64,000 nucleotides of DNA. Origin: Alphaproteobacteria bacterium. Its GTDB lineage: Bacteria > Pseudomonadota > Alphaproteobacteria > Rhodobacterales > Rhodobacteraceae. Shown one piece after another: positions 19,847-29,892 of the stretch; positions within the stretch are counted from its first letter, which is position 1; each line of letters begins with the position of its first letter. The stretch spans positions 1-64,000 of the forward strand of contig JAUIAU010000009.1 of NCBI GenBank assembly GCA_030425185.1. Direction: 5' to 3'. The notes beneath the pieces were generated by a model, which saw nothing but the letters and a program-made list of their open reading frames with translations, was not told where the DNA came from and searched no databases. The position numbers and the translations under genes were made by a program.

Positions 19847-19882
19847 TCTATCTGACCCCAACGCCCGGAAATGGAGAGAGAC

Positions 19883-21577
19883 ATGCCCCACGACGGACAA
19901 GACCCGAACCTCGCCACCGAGGTCCCGACCCTGCTGCCCGACCTGCTGGTCCTGACCTCCGCGGCCCTGCCGCCCGTGGAAGCCCTGCTGGACCTGGCGC
20001 GCACGACGGTGCTCGCCCGCGTTTCGCTCGACGGACGTGTGTCGGGCGGATTGGTCGAGGCGCACCAGACCGCCGCGCACGGCCTCGCTTGGCTCGCCAC
20101 CTACGTCGAGTCGCTGCGCCAGATGCAGGGCTGGGCCGAGCGCCTGACCGCAGAGGGCAAGTTCGGCGAAGTCGAGGCCCTGCTGCACCAGATCGCCTTC
20201 GGCGAGTACCTTGCCCAGATGCAGGGCGGCATCCCGATGAGCCAGGGCGAAGTGCTGCGCCTGAAGGACCTCGGCCTCGACGCCGACGCGGCCGCCCTGC
20301 TGGTGACGCCGGAAATCGCGCGGCTGACCGAGGCCGGGAACAGCCAGGCGGCGCGCTCGCGCCTCGTCGAGCTGATGATCGAGCGCAGCGCCGACATCAC
20401 CGTGGGGGCCAGCGGCCTCGACGACGAACTGGAGATGATCCGCGAGCAGTTCCGCCGCTACGCCGTCGAGAAGGTCGAGCCCTTTGCCCACGAATGGCAC
20501 CTGAAGGATGAACTCATCCCGCTCGAGGTCATCGAGGAACTCGCCGAGATGGGCGTCTTCGGCCTGACCATCCCGGAGGAGTTCGGCGGCTTCGGGCTGT
20601 CGAAGGCCTCGATGTGCGTCGTGTCCGAGGAACTGTCGCGCGGTTACATCGGAGTCGGCTCGCTCGGCACCCGGTCGGAGATCGCCGCCGAGCTGATCCT
20701 CGCGGGCGGCACCGACGCGCAGAAGGCCCAGTGGCTGCCGAAACTCGCCAGCGCCGAAATCCTGCCGACCGCCGTGTTCACCGAGCCGAACACCGGTTCG
20801 GACCTCGGATCGCTGCGCACCCGCGCGGTCAAGGACGACAATGGCGACTACCGGATCACCGGCAACAAGACCTGGATCACCCACGCAGCGCGCACCCACG
20901 TGATGACGCTGCTGGCCCGGACCGATCCGGCCACGACCGATTACCGCGGCCTGTCCATGTTCCTCGCAGAGAAGACGCCCGGCACCGACGAACACCCGTT
21001 CCCCACCGAAGGGATGACCGGCGGCGAGATCGAGGTGCTCGGCTACCGCGGGATGAAGGAGTACGAGCTCGGCTTCGACAACTTCAAGGTCAAGGGCGAG
21101 AACCTCCTCGGCGGTGAGGAGGGCAAGGGCTTCAAGCAGTTGATGGAGACCTTCGAGAGCGCGCGTATCCAGACCGCCGCCCGCGCGATCGGCGTGGCGC
21201 AATCGGCGCTCGATGTGGCGATGCGGTACGCGCAGGACCGCAAGCAGTTCGGCAAGGCGCTCATCTCGTTCCCGCGCGTCTCGGGCAAGCTCGCGATGAT
21301 GGCGGTCGAGATCATGATCGCGCGCCAGCTCACCTATTTCTCGGCCCGCGAGAAGGACGAAGGCCGCCGCTGCGACCTCGAAGCCGGGATGGCCAAGCTG
21401 CTCGGTGCCCGGGTGGCCTGGGCCGCCGCCGACAACGGGTTGCAGATCCACGGCGGGAACGGCTTTGCGCTGGAATACACCATCAGCCGCATCCTGTGCG
21501 ACGCGCGCATCCTCAACATCTTCGAGGGTGCCGCCGAGATCCAGGCGCAGGTGATCGCCCGGCGGCTGCTCGGGTAA
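19883..21577 (+). CDS. mcd: (2S)-methylsuccinyl-CoA dehydrogenase-like acyl-CoA dehydrogenase
   Basis: A 564-residue flavoprotein: an extra N-terminal domain of about 160 residues, then a full acyl-CoA dehydrogenase fold. FAD/substrate motifs include VFTEPNTGSDLGSLRT, ITGNKTWITHA and QIHGGNGFALEY. The catalytic Glu is in the terminal NIFEGAAEIQAQVIARRLLG. The extra N-terminal domain and overall length fit Mcd of the ethylmalonyl-CoA pathway, which oxidises (2S)-methylsuccinyl-CoA to mesaconyl-CoA and passes electrons to ETF. Mcd is my best identification, not confirmed by search; another long acyl-CoA dehydrogenase is the alternative. GGAGAGAG precedes the ATG. Confidence 0.83.
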   Translation: MPHDGQDPNLATEVPTLLPDLLVLTSAALPPVEALLDLARTTVLARVSLDGRVSGGLVEAHQTAAHGLAWLATYVESLRQMQGWAERLTAEGKFGEVEALLHQIAFGEYLAQMQGGIPMSQGEVLRLKDLGLDADAAALLVTPEIARLTEAGNSQAARSRLVELMIERSADITVGASGLDDELEMIREQFRRYAVEKVEPFAHEWHLKDELIPLEVIEELAEMGVFGLTIPEEFGGFGLSKASMCVVSEELSRGYIGVGSLGTRSEIAAELILAGGTDAQKAQWLPKLASAEILPTAVFTEPNTGSDLGSLRTRAVKDDNGDYRITGNKTWITHAARTHVMTLLARTDPATTDYRGLSMFLAEKTPGTDEHPFPTEGMTGGEIEVLGYRGMKEYELGFDNFKVKGENLLGGEEGKGFKQLMETFESARIQTAARAIGVAQSALDVAMRYAQDRKQFGKALISFPRVSGKLAMMAVEIMIARQLTYFSAREKDEGRRCDLEAGMAKLLGARVAWAAADNGLQIHGGNGFALEYTISRILCDARILNIFEGAAEIQAQVIARRLLG

Positions 21578-21598
21578 GCGCCGAGCGATGGCAAAGGG

Positions 21599-21624
21599 GG
21601 CGGGTTGCGGCAGCGCAGCCCGCC
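21599..21624 (+). terminator. Strong hairpin between mcd and thpR
   Basis: GGCGGGTTGCG (21599-21609) pairs with CGCAGCCCGCC (21614-21624) over 11 positions (one G-T) around a GCAG loop. It lies 21 bases past the mcd stop and ends 15 bases before the thpR start. There is no U-run after it, so it may be a weak terminator, a 3'-end stabiliser for mcd, or a structure limiting thpR translation. Confidence 0.5.
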
Positions 21625-21639
21625 CTGTCTATTGCGGTC

Positions 21640-22194
21640 ATGCGTGTCTTTGTTGCCCTGCCGCTGCCCCCCGTTCTCGAGGACGCCCTCTGCGGCGTGC
21701 AGGAGCGCGTGCTCGACGCGGCGCCGGTCGGGCGGGCCGTGCCCCTCGACCGGATGCACGTGACCCTCGCCTTCTGCAGCGACGCCCCGCCCCGGGCTGT
21801 CGAGGACTGGAACGACTTTCTGCAGGACATTCCTTTCGCAGGTGTCCCGCTGCGCTGCATCGGCCTCGACAGCTTCACCGATCCTGAACGGGGCCTCGTC
21901 TTCATGGGTCTCGACCCCGATCCGGCCCTCGTGAACTTGCAGCGCAAGGTCGCCCGCAGTGCCGAGATGGCGGGACTGCACCTGCCCCGCCGCCGCTTCC
22001 GGCCCCACGTCACGCTGATCCGGGGCAACCGGCAGCCCTCCGGCGCGCTGCGCGACCGGCTTGCGGCGGTGATCGCGCACAAGTGGCCCGTGCCCGACGT
22101 GGTCGCGCAGGAGATGGGCCTATTCGCATCGACATTGCACCGGGACGGGGCGCGCCATGACCTGCTGGCCAGTTACCCGGCGAACCTCCCCTGA
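21640..22194 (+). CDS. thpR: RNA 2',3'-cyclic phosphodiesterase
   Basis: A 184-residue protein of the 2H phosphoesterase superfamily with both HxT catalytic motifs: HVTLAF (about residues 41-46) and HVTLIRG (about 127-133). The N-terminal MRVFVALPLPP and FVALPL...LDRMHVTL spacing match ThpR/LigT, which opens 2',3'-cyclic phosphates on RNA. The start is fixed by homology; a strong hairpin sits immediately before it and no clear Shine-Dalgarno sequence is seen. The relation to mcd upstream is probably positional only. Confidence 0.92.
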   Translation: MRVFVALPLPPVLEDALCGVQERVLDAAPVGRAVPLDRMHVTLAFCSDAPPRAVEDWNDFLQDIPFAGVPLRCIGLDSFTDPERGLVFMGLDPDPALVNLQRKVARSAEMAGLHLPRRRFRPHVTLIRGNRQPSGALRDRLAAVIAHKWPVPDVVAQEMGLFASTLHRDGARHDLLASYPANLP

Positions 22195-22302
22195 TGCCGG
22201 ATCGCCACGCCTACAGCGGCACGCGGGCCGTGTGATGTTTCCACCGTTGATATCCGTCCCCGAGACGCCACCATCGACGGGTCGCAGAACGGAGGACCTG
22301 CC

Positions 22303-23325
22303 ATGACCACCGCCCTTGTCACCGGGGCCAGTGGCTTCATTGCCAAGCATGTCGTGCTGCAACTTCTGCAGGCCGGGCATGACGTGGTGGGCACCGTTCG
22401 GAAATCGGACCGGGCGCAGGAAGTGCGTGACGCCGTCGCCCCGCATCTGGGGCCCGACGCCCTGGGGCGGCTGCGGTTCGTGACCCTCGACCTGTCGCAG
22501 GACGGTGGCTGGGACACCGCGATGGACGGGGTGGATGTTCTGGTGCACACCGCCTCGCCATTTCCGCTGGTCCAGCCGACCGACCCGGAAGACGTGATCC
22601 GTCCGGCGGTTGACGGCACCTTGCGGGCCCTGCGGGCGGCCCGGACGGCGGGAATCTCACGCGTCGTGCTGACCTCGTCCGCGGCGGCGATCCTCGGTGC
22701 CGACACCCCGCCCGGGCGGGAGTTGCATGACGAGACGGACTGGATCGACCCAGACGCCCCCGGGCACACGCCCTACACCCGGTCCAAGGCACTGGCGGAA
22801 CGGGCCGCGTGGCAGTTCGTCTCGGGCACCGCCCCCGACCTGCGGCTGACGACGATCAACCCGACGCTGGTGGTCGGCCCGCCGCTGGATGCGCGGTTCG
22901 GAACCTCGGTCTCCGTGATCCGACGGTTGTTGTCGGGAAAAGATCCGATGCTGCCGCGCTGGGGTCTGCCGCTGGTCGACGTCCGCGACATCGCCCGGAT
23001 GCATGTCGTCGCCGTCGAGGACCCCGAGTCCACCGCCGGCGGGCGCTTCATCGGCACGTCCGGCTTTCTCTGGATGGCCCAGATGGCGCAGGCGCTCAAG
23101 GACGCCTACCCGGACCGCAAGATCGCTACCCGCGAGGCGCCGGACTGGCTGATGCGGGGCCTCGCCCTCGTGGACAAGGAAATCCGCACGATCCTGCCCG
23201 ACCTCGGCGTGCGCCGGGACGCGTCGAACACCCGGGCGCGCAAGCTGATGGGCGTGCGCTTCCTGTCGCCAAGGGAAGCCGTCCGCGCGACCGCGGAAGC
23301 GCTGATTGCAAAGGGTCTCGTCTGA
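22303..23325 (+). CDS. NAD-dependent epimerase/dehydratase family reductase (DFR-like)
   Basis: A 340-residue extended SDR. The dinucleotide motif VTGASGFIAKHV is at residues 6-17, with the DVLVHTASPF segment and the YTRSK catalytic Tyr/Lys. It resembles dihydroflavonol-4-reductase-like aldehyde reductases, which reduce carbonyl groups with NADPH; the real bacterial substrate is unknown. CGGAGGACC precedes the ATG. It ends 4 bases before the convergent recO stop. Confidence 0.85.
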   Translation: MTTALVTGASGFIAKHVVLQLLQAGHDVVGTVRKSDRAQEVRDAVAPHLGPDALGRLRFVTLDLSQDGGWDTAMDGVDVLVHTASPFPLVQPTDPEDVIRPAVDGTLRALRAARTAGISRVVLTSSAAAILGADTPPGRELHDETDWIDPDAPGHTPYTRSKALAERAAWQFVSGTAPDLRLTTINPTLVVGPPLDARFGTSVSVIRRLLSGKDPMLPRWGLPLVDVRDIARMHVVAVEDPESTAGGRFIGTSGFLWMAQMAQALKDAYPDRKIATREAPDWLMRGLALVDKEIRTILPDLGVRRDASNTRARKLMGVRFLSPREAVRATAEALIAKGLV

Positions 23326-23329
23326 CGGA

Positions 23330-24052
23330 TCAGCCCCGGACCAGCCGATCGATCAGGCGCTGACGCGCGGCGGGCAGCGGACGGTCATTGTGCGCCGGAA
23401 CCACCCGCGCCTGCAGGAAGTGACCGGTCAGCCGCAGCCCGTCGCGGATATCGTCGAGGCTGGCCGGAGCGTCCGAGGTCAGGCAGCGCGGCAGCGGCAG
23501 AAGGCGCTCCAGCCAGTTGCCTGCCCCGGCCAGCGACACCGCGCGGCCGGTCCGGGGCGACACGTGGGTCAGCCCCTCGGTCGCGCCGGTCACCGCGCAG
23601 GCGCTCAGGTCGAGACCGAAGCCGAGCGTGTCGAGCAGCGCCATTTCCCAGCCGAGATAGAGTGGCAGCCACCCCTCGCCCGCGACGATGGCATCGAGCA
23701 GATCGACCGTCCGGCGATAGGTGTCCGGTGCCGGGTCGCGTTCCGGCAGGGCATATCCCGCCAGCGCCAGCACCGCGCCCATCCCGGCTAGGCCGAGCGG
23801 ATCGGCCAGCACGGCGGCGGCGCGCGCGCGCAGCGGCTCGACCGTATAGGCCCCGAGATGCGCCTCCAGCCGCGCCTTCCAGACGAGATCGAGCTGCGCG
23901 CCCGGTTGCAGGACCGGGGCCAGACGACGCCCTGCCCCGCCGCGCACCACGCCGGGGTGACGGCCATGTGCCGCCGTCAGAACGTCGATGATCGCTGCGC
24001 TCTCGCCGTGCGGCCGCACCGAGAGCAGCACCCCTTCGTCGCGCCACTCCAT
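23330..24052 (-). CDS. recO: DNA repair protein RecO
   Basis: A 240-residue RecO, the recombination mediator that loads RecA onto SSB-coated DNA with RecR. The N-terminal OB-fold starts [20 protein letters not shown], followed by the long helical domain with [21 protein letters not shown]. The ATG at 24052 matches the family start; the upstream extension lacks homology. In many alphaproteobacteria recO directly follows era; here it is separated from era by a Pr6Pr gene in the opposite direction and a DUF1491 gene. Confidence 0.93.
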   Translation of the reverse strand: MEWRDEGVLLSVRPHGESAAIIDVLTAAHGRHPGVVRGGAGRRLAPVLQPGAQLDLVWKARLEAHLGAYTVEPLRARAAAVLADPLGLAGMGAVLALAGYALPERDPAPDTYRRTVDLLDAIVAGEGWLPLYLGWEMALLDTLGFGLDLSACAVTGATEGLTHVSPRTGRAVSLAGAGNWLERLLPLPRCLTSDAPASLDDIRDGLRLTGHFLQARVVPAHNDRPLPAARQRLIDRLVRG

Positions 24053-24137
24053 GCCGGGAGACTGGAGAGCGCCGCGTCGCTTGTCCATCCGTGGCGCGGC
24101 GCTAGGCTGCGGAGCCGAACAGGGAGCGCAGGACATC

Positions 24138-24761
24138 ATGGAACGACTGGCCCGACCGATTGCGCTTTGCATCGCGGTGATGGCGCTGGCCGCCCTCCTG
24201 ACGCGGACCGGGTTGTCGATGCAGGAGGACGGGCGCGGCCTCGGGCCAACGCTCTGGGCTTTGGGGCGCTACTTCACGATCCTGACGAACCTGCTGGTGG
24301 TCGTCGGCCTCGGCGCCTGGGGACTGGGCGCGCACAGGATCGGGCCCTCGCTGCTCGCGGCCCTCACGCTGGCCATCGGGATCGTCGGCGTGGTCTTCCA
24401 CCTGCTGCTGGCCGATCTTCAGGACCTGCAGGGCTTGCCGCTGCTCGTCGATCACGTCTTTCACACAGCCGTTCCGCTGGCGACCGCGCTGTGGTGGCTG
24501 GCGCTCGCCCCGAAGGACCCGATCCCGGCGACGCATCCGCTGCGCTGGCTGATCTGGCCGCTGGCCTACGCCGTCTATGCGATCCTGCGGGGTCTGGCGG
24601 ACGGTATCTATCCCTACCCGTTCCTTAACCCCGAGAAGCTCGGCTGGGCCGGGCTGGCGCAGTCGATGGCGGGGCTTCTGATGGCCTTTGCGCTGGCCGG
24701 CTACGCGATGTGGGGTCTGGCCCGGTGGCTGCGCCCGGGTCAGTCCGCGAAGCCGTCCTGA
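24138..24761 (+). CDS. Pr6Pr-family integral membrane protein
   Basis: A 207-residue protein with six likely membrane helices. The conserved pattern of the Pr6Pr (FAR-17a/AIG1-like) family is visible: [41 protein letters not shown] and YAVYAILRG...GIYPYPFLN. Eukaryotic relatives hydrolyse fatty-acid esters; the bacterial function is not known. The His and Thr residues in TILTN and HVFHT are those expected for an active site in the FAR-17a superfamily (inference). Its last 22 bases overlap the end of the convergent DUF1491 gene. It interrupts the otherwise leftward era-recO order. Confidence 0.82.
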   Translation: MERLARPIALCIAVMALAALLTRTGLSMQEDGRGLGPTLWALGRYFTILTNLLVVVGLGAWGLGAHRIGPSLLAALTLAIGIVGVVFHLLLADLQDLQGLPLLVDHVFHTAVPLATALWWLALAPKDPIPATHPLRWLIWPLAYAVYAILRGLADGIYPYPFLNPEKLGWAGLAQSMAGLLMAFALAGYAMWGLARWLRPGQSAKPS

Positions 24762-25072
24762 TCCAGCAGGTGACGCCCGCGACGATCCTCGACCTCGATC
24801 ACCCAAAGGTCGGGGTCGAAGCCGCGCTGGCGGGAGATGGCTGCATCCACCTCGCGCTCGTCGCCCTCGGTCAGCGTGACCCAGGTCCGCGCACCGGTCA
24901 TCAGGTCGAGACTGCGGTGGAAAGCCCGCGCCTGCCCGTCGAGGGTTGCGAGCTTGACCAGCACCGCCCCGGCTGTCTCGTCCCCCCTCGCCGTCACGTA
25001 GGCCGGGATCGCCTCTGCCCGGAGCCGCGCGAGATAGGCCGCGACCCAGATGCCGGACGCAAGGCGCGCCAC
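24740..25072 (-). CDS. DUF1491 family protein
   Basis: A 110-residue protein matching DUF1491, a family confined to alphaproteobacteria. It begins MARLASGIWVAAYLARLRAE and has AVLVKLATLDGQARAFHRS and RQRGFDPDLWVIEVEDRRGR in the expected order. The function is unknown. The start is GTG, one base after the era stop, so it belongs to the era operon. Its tail overlaps the Pr6Pr gene on the other strand. Confidence 0.85.
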   Translation of the reverse strand: MARLASGIWVAAYLARLRAEAIPAYVTARGDETAGAVLVKLATLDGQARAFHRSLDLMTGARTWVTLTEGDEREVDAAISRQRGFDPDLWVIEVEDRRGRHLLDQDGFAD

Positions 25073-25073
25073 G

Positions 25074-25994
25074 TCAGGCTCCGTCGCGGAAGTCGAGCCC
25101 GATCTCGGAATAGCGCTCGGCCTCTTCCAGCCAGTTCGGGCGCACCTTGACCTGCAGGAACAGGTGGACCGGGCGGCCCATCATCTCGGTCAGTTCCTCG
25201 CGGGCGAGCTTGCCGATGGCCTTGATCGACTCGCCCCGGTTGCCGAGCACGATGCCCTTGTGCCCGTCCCGCATGACGTAGATCACCTGGTCGACCCGCG
25301 CCGAGCCGTCGGGACGCTCCTCCCAGGCTTCGGTCTCGACCGTCAACTGGTAGGGCAGTTCCTGGTGCAGGCGCAGCGTCAGCTTCTCGCGGGTGATCTC
25401 GGCAGCGATCATGCGCATCGGCAGGTCGGCGATCTGGTCTTCCGGATAAAGCCACGGCCCCTCGGGCAGCCGTTCGGCCAGCCAGCGCCGCAGGTCGGCA
25501 ACACCGTGCCCGCGCTCCGCGGAGATCATGAAGGTTGCCGCGAAGGGATAGGCGGCGTTCAGCTTCTCGGACAGGGCCAGCAGCTTCGGCGCCTCGACCC
25601 GGTCGATCTTGTTGATCGCCAGCACGACCGTCCGGTGCGCCGAGACCTTCTCGGTCAGCGCATCGAGGATCGCCTGCACCCCGGGGGTCAGGCCGCGATG
25701 CGCCTCGATCATCAGGACGACGATATCGGCATCCGCCGCCCCGCCCCAGGCCGCCGCCACCATGGCGCGGTCGAGCCGCCGTCGCGGCCGGAAGAGACCC
25801 GGCGTATCGACGAAGACGAGTTGCGCGTTGCCTTCCAGCGCCACGCCCCGGATGCGGGCGCGGGTGGTCTGCACCTTGTGCGTCACGATGGAAATCTTGG
25901 TGCCAACCATCGCGTTGGTCAGCGTGGACTTGCCCGCATTCGGTTCGCCGATCAGGGCGATGAATCCGGCGCGGGTGGTCGGGGCCTCAGTCAT
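25074..25994 (-). CDS. era: GTPase Era
   Basis: A 306-residue GTPase that binds 16S rRNA and assists assembly of the small ribosomal subunit. G1 is GEPNAGKST (about 16-24), G3 is [11 protein letters not shown]4 is AINKID, and the C-terminal KH domain has the hinge [20 protein letters not shown] followed by [11 protein letters not shown]. The start overlaps rnc by 8 bases. It is part of the lepB-rnc-era coupling that is widespread in bacteria. Confidence 0.97.
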   Translation of the reverse strand: MTEAPTTRAGFIALIGEPNAGKSTLTNAMVGTKISIVTHKVQTTRARIRGVALEGNAQLVFVDTPGLFRPRRRLDRAMVAAAWGGAADADIVVLMIEAHRGLTPGVQAILDALTEKVSAHRTVVLAINKIDRVEAPKLLALSEKLNAAYPFAATFMISAERGHGVADLRRWLAERLPEGPWLYPEDQIADLPMRMIAAEITREKLTLRLHQELPYQLTVETEAWEERPDGSARVDQVIYVMRDGHKGIVLGNRGESIKAIGKLAREELTEMMGRPVHLFLQVKVRPNWLEEAERYSEIGLDFRDGA

Positions 25995-26673
25995 CGGCCT
26001 GCACTTTCTTCAGCAGAGCACCGGCCGCGGCCTGCTCGGCATTGCGTTTCGAACTGGCTTCGGCGCGGGCCGCGCGGCCATCCGCGAGACGCGCCTCGAC
26101 CGTGAAGACCGGTGCGTGGGCCGGTCCGGCCCGCTCGATCTCGACGTAGTCGGGGGTGGCCATGCCCCGCCCCTGCGCCCATTCCTGCAACTCGGACTTC
26201 GCGTTGCTGACATGGGTTTCGGCCTTGACGATCCGGTCGCCCCAGAGTCGCAGGACGATATCGCGCGCGGCATCGAGCCCGGCATCGAGATAGACCGCCG
26301 CCAGAACCGCCTCCAGCGCGTCGGCCACGAGCGCGTCCTTGCGCCGCCCGCCCGACTGCATCTCGGAGCGGCCCAGCTTCAGCACCGCCCCCAGATCGAG
26401 GCTGCGGGCGATCTCGGCGCAGGTCTCCTTGCGGACGAGCGCGTTGTAGCGCGGCGCAAGGGTGCCTTCGGCGGCCTGAACGTCTGCCTTGAACAGGGCC
26501 TCGGCGATCAGCAGGTTGAGCACCCGGTCCCCGAGAAACTCCAGCCGCTGGTTGTGCCCGCCCGTGCCCGCCGCCATCGACGGATGCGTGACGGCCTGCA
26601 CCAGCAGGGCCGGGTCGGCAAACCGATGCCCCAGCCGCGCGGCGAAGGCCTCGAGTTCGCGACTGATCTTCAT
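25987..26673 (-). CDS. rnc: Ribonuclease III
   Basis: A 228-residue RNase III that cuts double-stranded RNA, including rRNA precursors. The signature [20 protein letters not shown] (about 38-57) provides catalytic acidic residues, and the C-terminal dsRNA-binding domain has [20 protein letters not shown] and the terminal [20 protein letters not shown]. It overlaps lepB (ATGA) and era, so the three proteins are translated in a coupled way. Confidence 0.96.
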   Translation of the reverse strand: MKISRELEAFAARLGHRFADPALLVQAVTHPSMAAGTGGHNQRLEFLGDRVLNLLIAEALFKADVQAAEGTLAPRYNALVRKETCAEIARSLDLGAVLKLGRSEMQSGGRRKDALVADALEAVLAAVYLDAGLDAARDIVLRLWGDRIVKAETHVSNAKSELQEWAQGRGMATPDYVEIERAGPAHAPVFTVEARLADGRAARAEASSKRNAEQAAAGALLKKVQADD

Positions 26674-27452
26674 TCGAGCGCCTTGAAGAAGCGGTCCGAA
26701 CGCCAGGTCCAGAAGTAGACCATGCGCCGTCCCGCCGACGAGAACATCACCCGGTCCGCCCGGCCGATCAGGTTTTCATAGGGCACGAACCCGACGCCAC
26801 CGGCGGCCTGCGCGAAGCGCGAGTCCTGGCTGTTGTCGCGGTTGTCGCCGACCATGAAGTACTGGCCCTCGGGCACCACGAACTCGCGCGTGTTGTCGGC
26901 GAAGCCGGTGTCGATGTTCAGGATCGAGTGCTGCACGCCGTTCGGCAGCGTCTCGAGATACTTCTCCTTCACGCACTGCGCGCCCTCGCCAACCGGCGCA
27001 TTGGCGCAGCGCGGATAGTTGCCCAGCGGGCCCTGGCGTTCGAACGTCTCGCGGAAGGTGCCGTCGTCCTCGACCTGAACCGGCGTGCCGTTCAGGATCA
27101 GCCGGCCATCCCGGAACTGGACACGGTCACCCGGCAGGCCGATCACCCGCTTGATGAAGTCGGCCCCGTTCACCGGATGACGGAAGACGACGATGTCGCC
27201 GCGCTCGGGCTCGGAGCCGAACAGGCGGCCCGAGAACGGGCAGGCGGAGAACGGGCAGGAATGCCGGGAATAGCCATAGGCCATCTTGTTCACGAAGAGG
27301 AAGTCGCCGACGAGCAGCGTGTCCTTCATCGACCCCGAGGGAATCCAGAACGGCTGGAAGAACAGCGTGCGGAAGATCCCCGCGATGAGCAGCGCATAGA
27401 CAATCGTCTTGATCGTCTCGACAAACCCGCCATCCGAACTTTTCGCCGCCAT
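26670..27452 (-). CDS. lepB: Signal peptidase I
   Basis: A 260-residue membrane protease that removes signal peptides on the periplasmic face. One N-terminal membrane helix (about 12-32) is followed by the catalytic Ser in [16 protein letters not shown] and Lys in [13 protein letters not shown], with the SPase signature [11 protein letters not shown] near the C-terminus. A four-cysteine extra loop ([12 protein letters not shown], then PRCANAP...AQCVKEK) looks capable of disulphides and is typical of the alphaproteobacterial form. The ATG at 27452 follows GAGAGGCGGCG. It is coupled to rnc. Confidence 0.95.
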   Translation of the reverse strand: MAAKSSDGGFVETIKTIVYALLIAGIFRTLFFQPFWIPSGSMKDTLLVGDFLFVNKMAYGYSRHSCPFSACPFSGRLFGSEPERGDIVVFRHPVNGADFIKRVIGLPGDRVQFRDGRLILNGTPVQVEDDGTFRETFERQGPLGNYPRCANAPVGEGAQCVKEKYLETLPNGVQHSILNIDTGFADNTREFVVPEGQYFMVGDNRDNSQDSRFAQAAGGVGFVPYENLIGRADRVMFSSAGRRMVYFWTWRSDRFFKALE

Positions 27453-27528
27453 ATCGCCGCCTCTCACCTCTGTTCGCGGCGTTCATGGGCGCGCGGCGCG
27501 GGGGAGTCAACTGTGCCGCCGGGACGCT

Positions 27529-27930
27529 TCACGCCTCCGGGACCGCCTCGATCAGCACGACGGCCTGCGCCCACGGATGATCGTCGGTCAGCGTGACATG
27601 GATCACCGCCTTGTGGCCGGGCGGTGTCATCGAGGCCAGGCGCTCGGCCGCCCAGCCGGTCAGCACCATCGTCGGCTGCCCGCTGCGCAGGTTCACCACC
27701 GCCATGTCGCGCCACGAGATGCCCATCCGCAGCCCGGTGCCGAGCGCCTTCGAACAGGCCTCCTTGGCGGCCCAGCGCTTGGCGTAGGTCGCGACCGTTT
27801 CCTTGCGCCGCTCGGCCTTGCGTTGCTCGGTCTCGGTGAAGACGCGGTTGCGGAACCGGTCCCCGAACCGGTCAAGCGTGCGCCCGATGCGCTCGATGTT
27901 GGCAAGGTCCGTGCCGATGCCGAGGATCAT
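27529..27930 (-). CDS. acpS: Holo-[acyl-carrier-protein] synthase
   Basis: A 133-residue phosphopantetheinyl transferase that activates acyl carrier protein for fatty-acid synthesis. It begins [15 protein letters not shown] with the metal-binding Asp, and [16 protein letters not shown] carries the conserved WxxKE(A)xxKA motif. Length is normal. It follows a small exported protein by 15 bases and precedes lepB by 76 bases, where a secondary promoter could sit. Confidence 0.95.
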   Translation of the reverse strand: MILGIGTDLANIERIGRTLDRFGDRFRNRVFTETEQRKAERRKETVATYAKRWAAKEACSKALGTGLRMGISWRDMAVVNLRSGQPTMVLTGWAAERLASMTPPGHKAVIHVTLTDDHPWAQAVVLIEAVPEA

Positions 27931-27945
27931 CCGCGGGGCCCGCCG

Positions 27946-28407
27946 TCAGTCGACCGGGAAGATCGTCGTGCCGACGTCACCGGTCGCCTGGTTCAGCGTG
28001 ACGCGCAGACCGACGGTCTGGAAATCACCGGTGTCCGACACGAGCACCACCACCGGCAAGGTCCAGATCAGGCCGACGGCAGGGTCATAGGAGGCGTCGA
28101 GTTCCGAGAACATCATCCCGGCAAAGCCGAGACCGCCGCGCCCGCCGACGATCCGGCACTGGCGGTCGCCCAGTTCGGTGTAGGGCGGCGACAGGATCAG
28201 CAGGTGGAACGCGCCCGCAGCGGGCTCCAGCGTATCGAGGACCGCCAGCCGCACGGCCCCGTTGGCGAAGGTGCGCGTGTTCTCGTCCCAAGGCTCGGCC
28301 AGGTTCCGCGCGGCGCCGACCCAGCCGTCGCAGTCGCTCACGCTCTGCGCCGCACCGAGCGCGGGCAGCAGGGCAAGGCCCAGCGCGAGACCCGCCGCGC
28401 GGATCAT
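27946..28407 (-). CDS. Small exported protein, function unknown
   Basis: A 153-residue protein has a clear signal peptide ([20 protein letters not shown]) and a compact mature domain with two cysteines (SDCDGW and DRQCRIVGG) that could form a disulphide. I do not recognise the family; comparable genes sit between pdxJ and acpS in Rhodobacterales (recollection). It overlaps the pdxJ stop by 4 bases and precedes acpS by 15, so it is a full member of the operon. Confidence 0.72.
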   Translation of the reverse strand: MIRAAGLALGLALLPALGAAQSVSDCDGWVGAARNLAEPWDENTRTFANGAVRLAVLDTLEPAAGAFHLLILSPPYTELGDRQCRIVGGRGGLGFAGMMFSELDASYDPAVGLIWTLPVVVLVSDTGDFQTVGLRVTLNQATGDVGTTIFPVD

Positions 28408-29177
28408 GCCACGGCCCCGGCGCGGGCCGCCTCCATCAGGCGGCGCATCTCGGTGATCGCGGGTCCGAGGCCCCGGAAGATCGCCTCGCCGATCAGGAAA
28501 TGGCCGATGTTCAGTTCGACGACCTGCGGCAGGGCCGCGATCGGGCCGACGCTGTCATAGGTCAGGCCGTGCCCGGCATGAACCTCGAGGCCCAGCGAGT
28601 CGGCAAAGGCCGCCATCTCGGTCAGCGCGCCCAGATCACGCGCGGCATCCTCGGCGCGTCCTTCGGCGACCGCGTCGCAATAGGCCCCGGTGTGCAATTC
28701 GATCACCTGCGCGCCGATGCGATGCGCCGCCTCGATCTGCCTGGGGTCGGCCGCGATGAAGATCGATACCCGGCACCCGGCCTCGCGCAGCGGCGCGATG
28801 AAATGCGCCAGTCGGTTCTCTTCGCGTGCGACTTCCAGCCCGCCTTCGGTGGTGCGCTCCTCGCGGCGCTCGGGGACGATGCAGACGGCATGCGGGCGGT
28901 GCCGGAGGGCAATCGCCTGCATTTCGGGGGTCGCCGCCATCTCGAAATTCAGCGGCAGCGTCAACTCGGCCATCAGGTGTTCGATGTCCGCATCCGAGAT
29001 GTGCCTGCGATCCTCGCGCAGATGGGCGGTGATCCCGTCCGCCCCGGCCTCTTCGGCCAACCTGGCGGCCCGCACCGGGTCGGGAACGGCACCGCCGCGC
29101 GCGTTCCGCACGGTGGCGACATGGTCGATGTTCACGCCGAGGCGCAGAACTCTCGCGGGGGAACCGTCAGGGGACAT
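28404..29177 (-). CDS. pdxJ: Pyridoxine 5'-phosphate synthase
   Basis: A 257-residue TIM-barrel enzyme condensing 1-deoxyxylulose 5-phosphate with 3-amino-2-oxopropyl phosphate to make pyridoxine phosphate. Signature segments are [48 protein letters not shown] and [14 protein letters not shown]. Catalytic Glu/His residues lie in FEMAATPEM and LREDRRHI. It follows the DUF2062 gene by 32 bases. The window gives no pdxA. Confidence 0.97.
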   Translation of the reverse strand: MSPDGSPARVLRLGVNIDHVATVRNARGGAVPDPVRAARLAEEAGADGITAHLREDRRHISDADIEHLMAELTLPLNFEMAATPEMQAIALRHRPHAVCIVPERREERTTEGGLEVAREENRLAHFIAPLREAGCRVSIFIAADPRQIEAAHRIGAQVIELHTGAYCDAVAEGRAEDAARDLGALTEMAAFADSLGLEVHAGHGLTYDSVGPIAALPQVVELNIGHFLIGEAIFRGLGPAITEMRRLMEAARAGAVA

Positions 29178-29209
29178 GGGGCGCGCTCCGTAGCAGGTCT
29201 GCGCCAGAC

Positions 29210-29866
29210 CTAGGGCAAATCCGGCCCACCGTCAGCCCCGATCGCCGGTTTTCGCCGCAGCTTCTTCAAGCGCGCCTTCGCCCGGCCTTCGCGGCGGTTC
29301 TGGTAGGCGATCAGTACCGGCAGCGAGAGGTAATAGCACACCACGCCCGCCGTGATGCCGGGCACGATGCCGCCCACGAGATAGGGCAGGAACAGGTCGA
29401 AGAAGAAGTCCTGCAGGTTGCCCCACTGGGTCGGCGCGGGCGTGAAGATGGCGATGATGTTGTTCCAGATGTCGCTGGCCGCACCGGCGAAGTTCTCGAG
29501 CACCCCCTTGTGGTCCTCGGGACGCCACCCATGCCCGAGAAGGCTGTGCCCGATCCCGAGCGACAGTGCCGCGATGAAGGGGAAGGTCAGCGGATTGCCG
29601 ATGAACGTGGCGAGCAGCGCCGCGAGGATGTTGGCCCGCAGCACCCAGGCGACCGCCGCAGCGGCAAGGAAGTGGAACCCGAAGAGCGGCGTGAAACTGA
29701 CGAAGACACCGGCGAAGATCCCGCGCGCGACGCGATGCGGCGGGTCGGGCAAGCGGCGCAGCCGGTGGCGGACATAGGTGAAGGCACGCGTCCACCCGCC
29801 CCGAGGCCAGAACGCCTCCTGGATCATGCGCCAGATCGGCCGCCGGTCCCGCCTCTTGAAGACCAC
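29210..29866 (-). CDS. DUF2062 membrane protein
   Basis: A 218-residue membrane protein with three or four helices and the DUF2062 core: [20 protein letters not shown], then [17 protein letters not shown] and [19 protein letters not shown]. The N- and C-termini are strongly basic (cytoplasmic). The function of the family is unknown. The start is GTG with AAGGGG before it. It lies between rsh and pdxJ, a position often seen in Rhodobacterales. Confidence 0.85.
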   Translation of the reverse strand: MVFKRRDRRPIWRMIQEAFWPRGGWTRAFTYVRHRLRRLPDPPHRVARGIFAGVFVSFTPLFGFHFLAAAAVAWVLRANILAALLATFIGNPLTFPFIAALSLGIGHSLLGHGWRPEDHKGVLENFAGAASDIWNNIIAIFTPAPTQWGNLQDFFFDLFLPYLVGGIVPGITAGVVCYYLSLPVLIAYQNRREGRAKARLKKLRRKPAIGADGGPDLP

Positions 29867-29892
29867 GCTGCCCCTTTCCGTTGCGCCCGGCC

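Noticed and set aside
21578-21639. Classical rho-independent terminator after mcd
   Set aside because: The stem is strong but no run of T follows it, so I list it as a hairpin of uncertain role.
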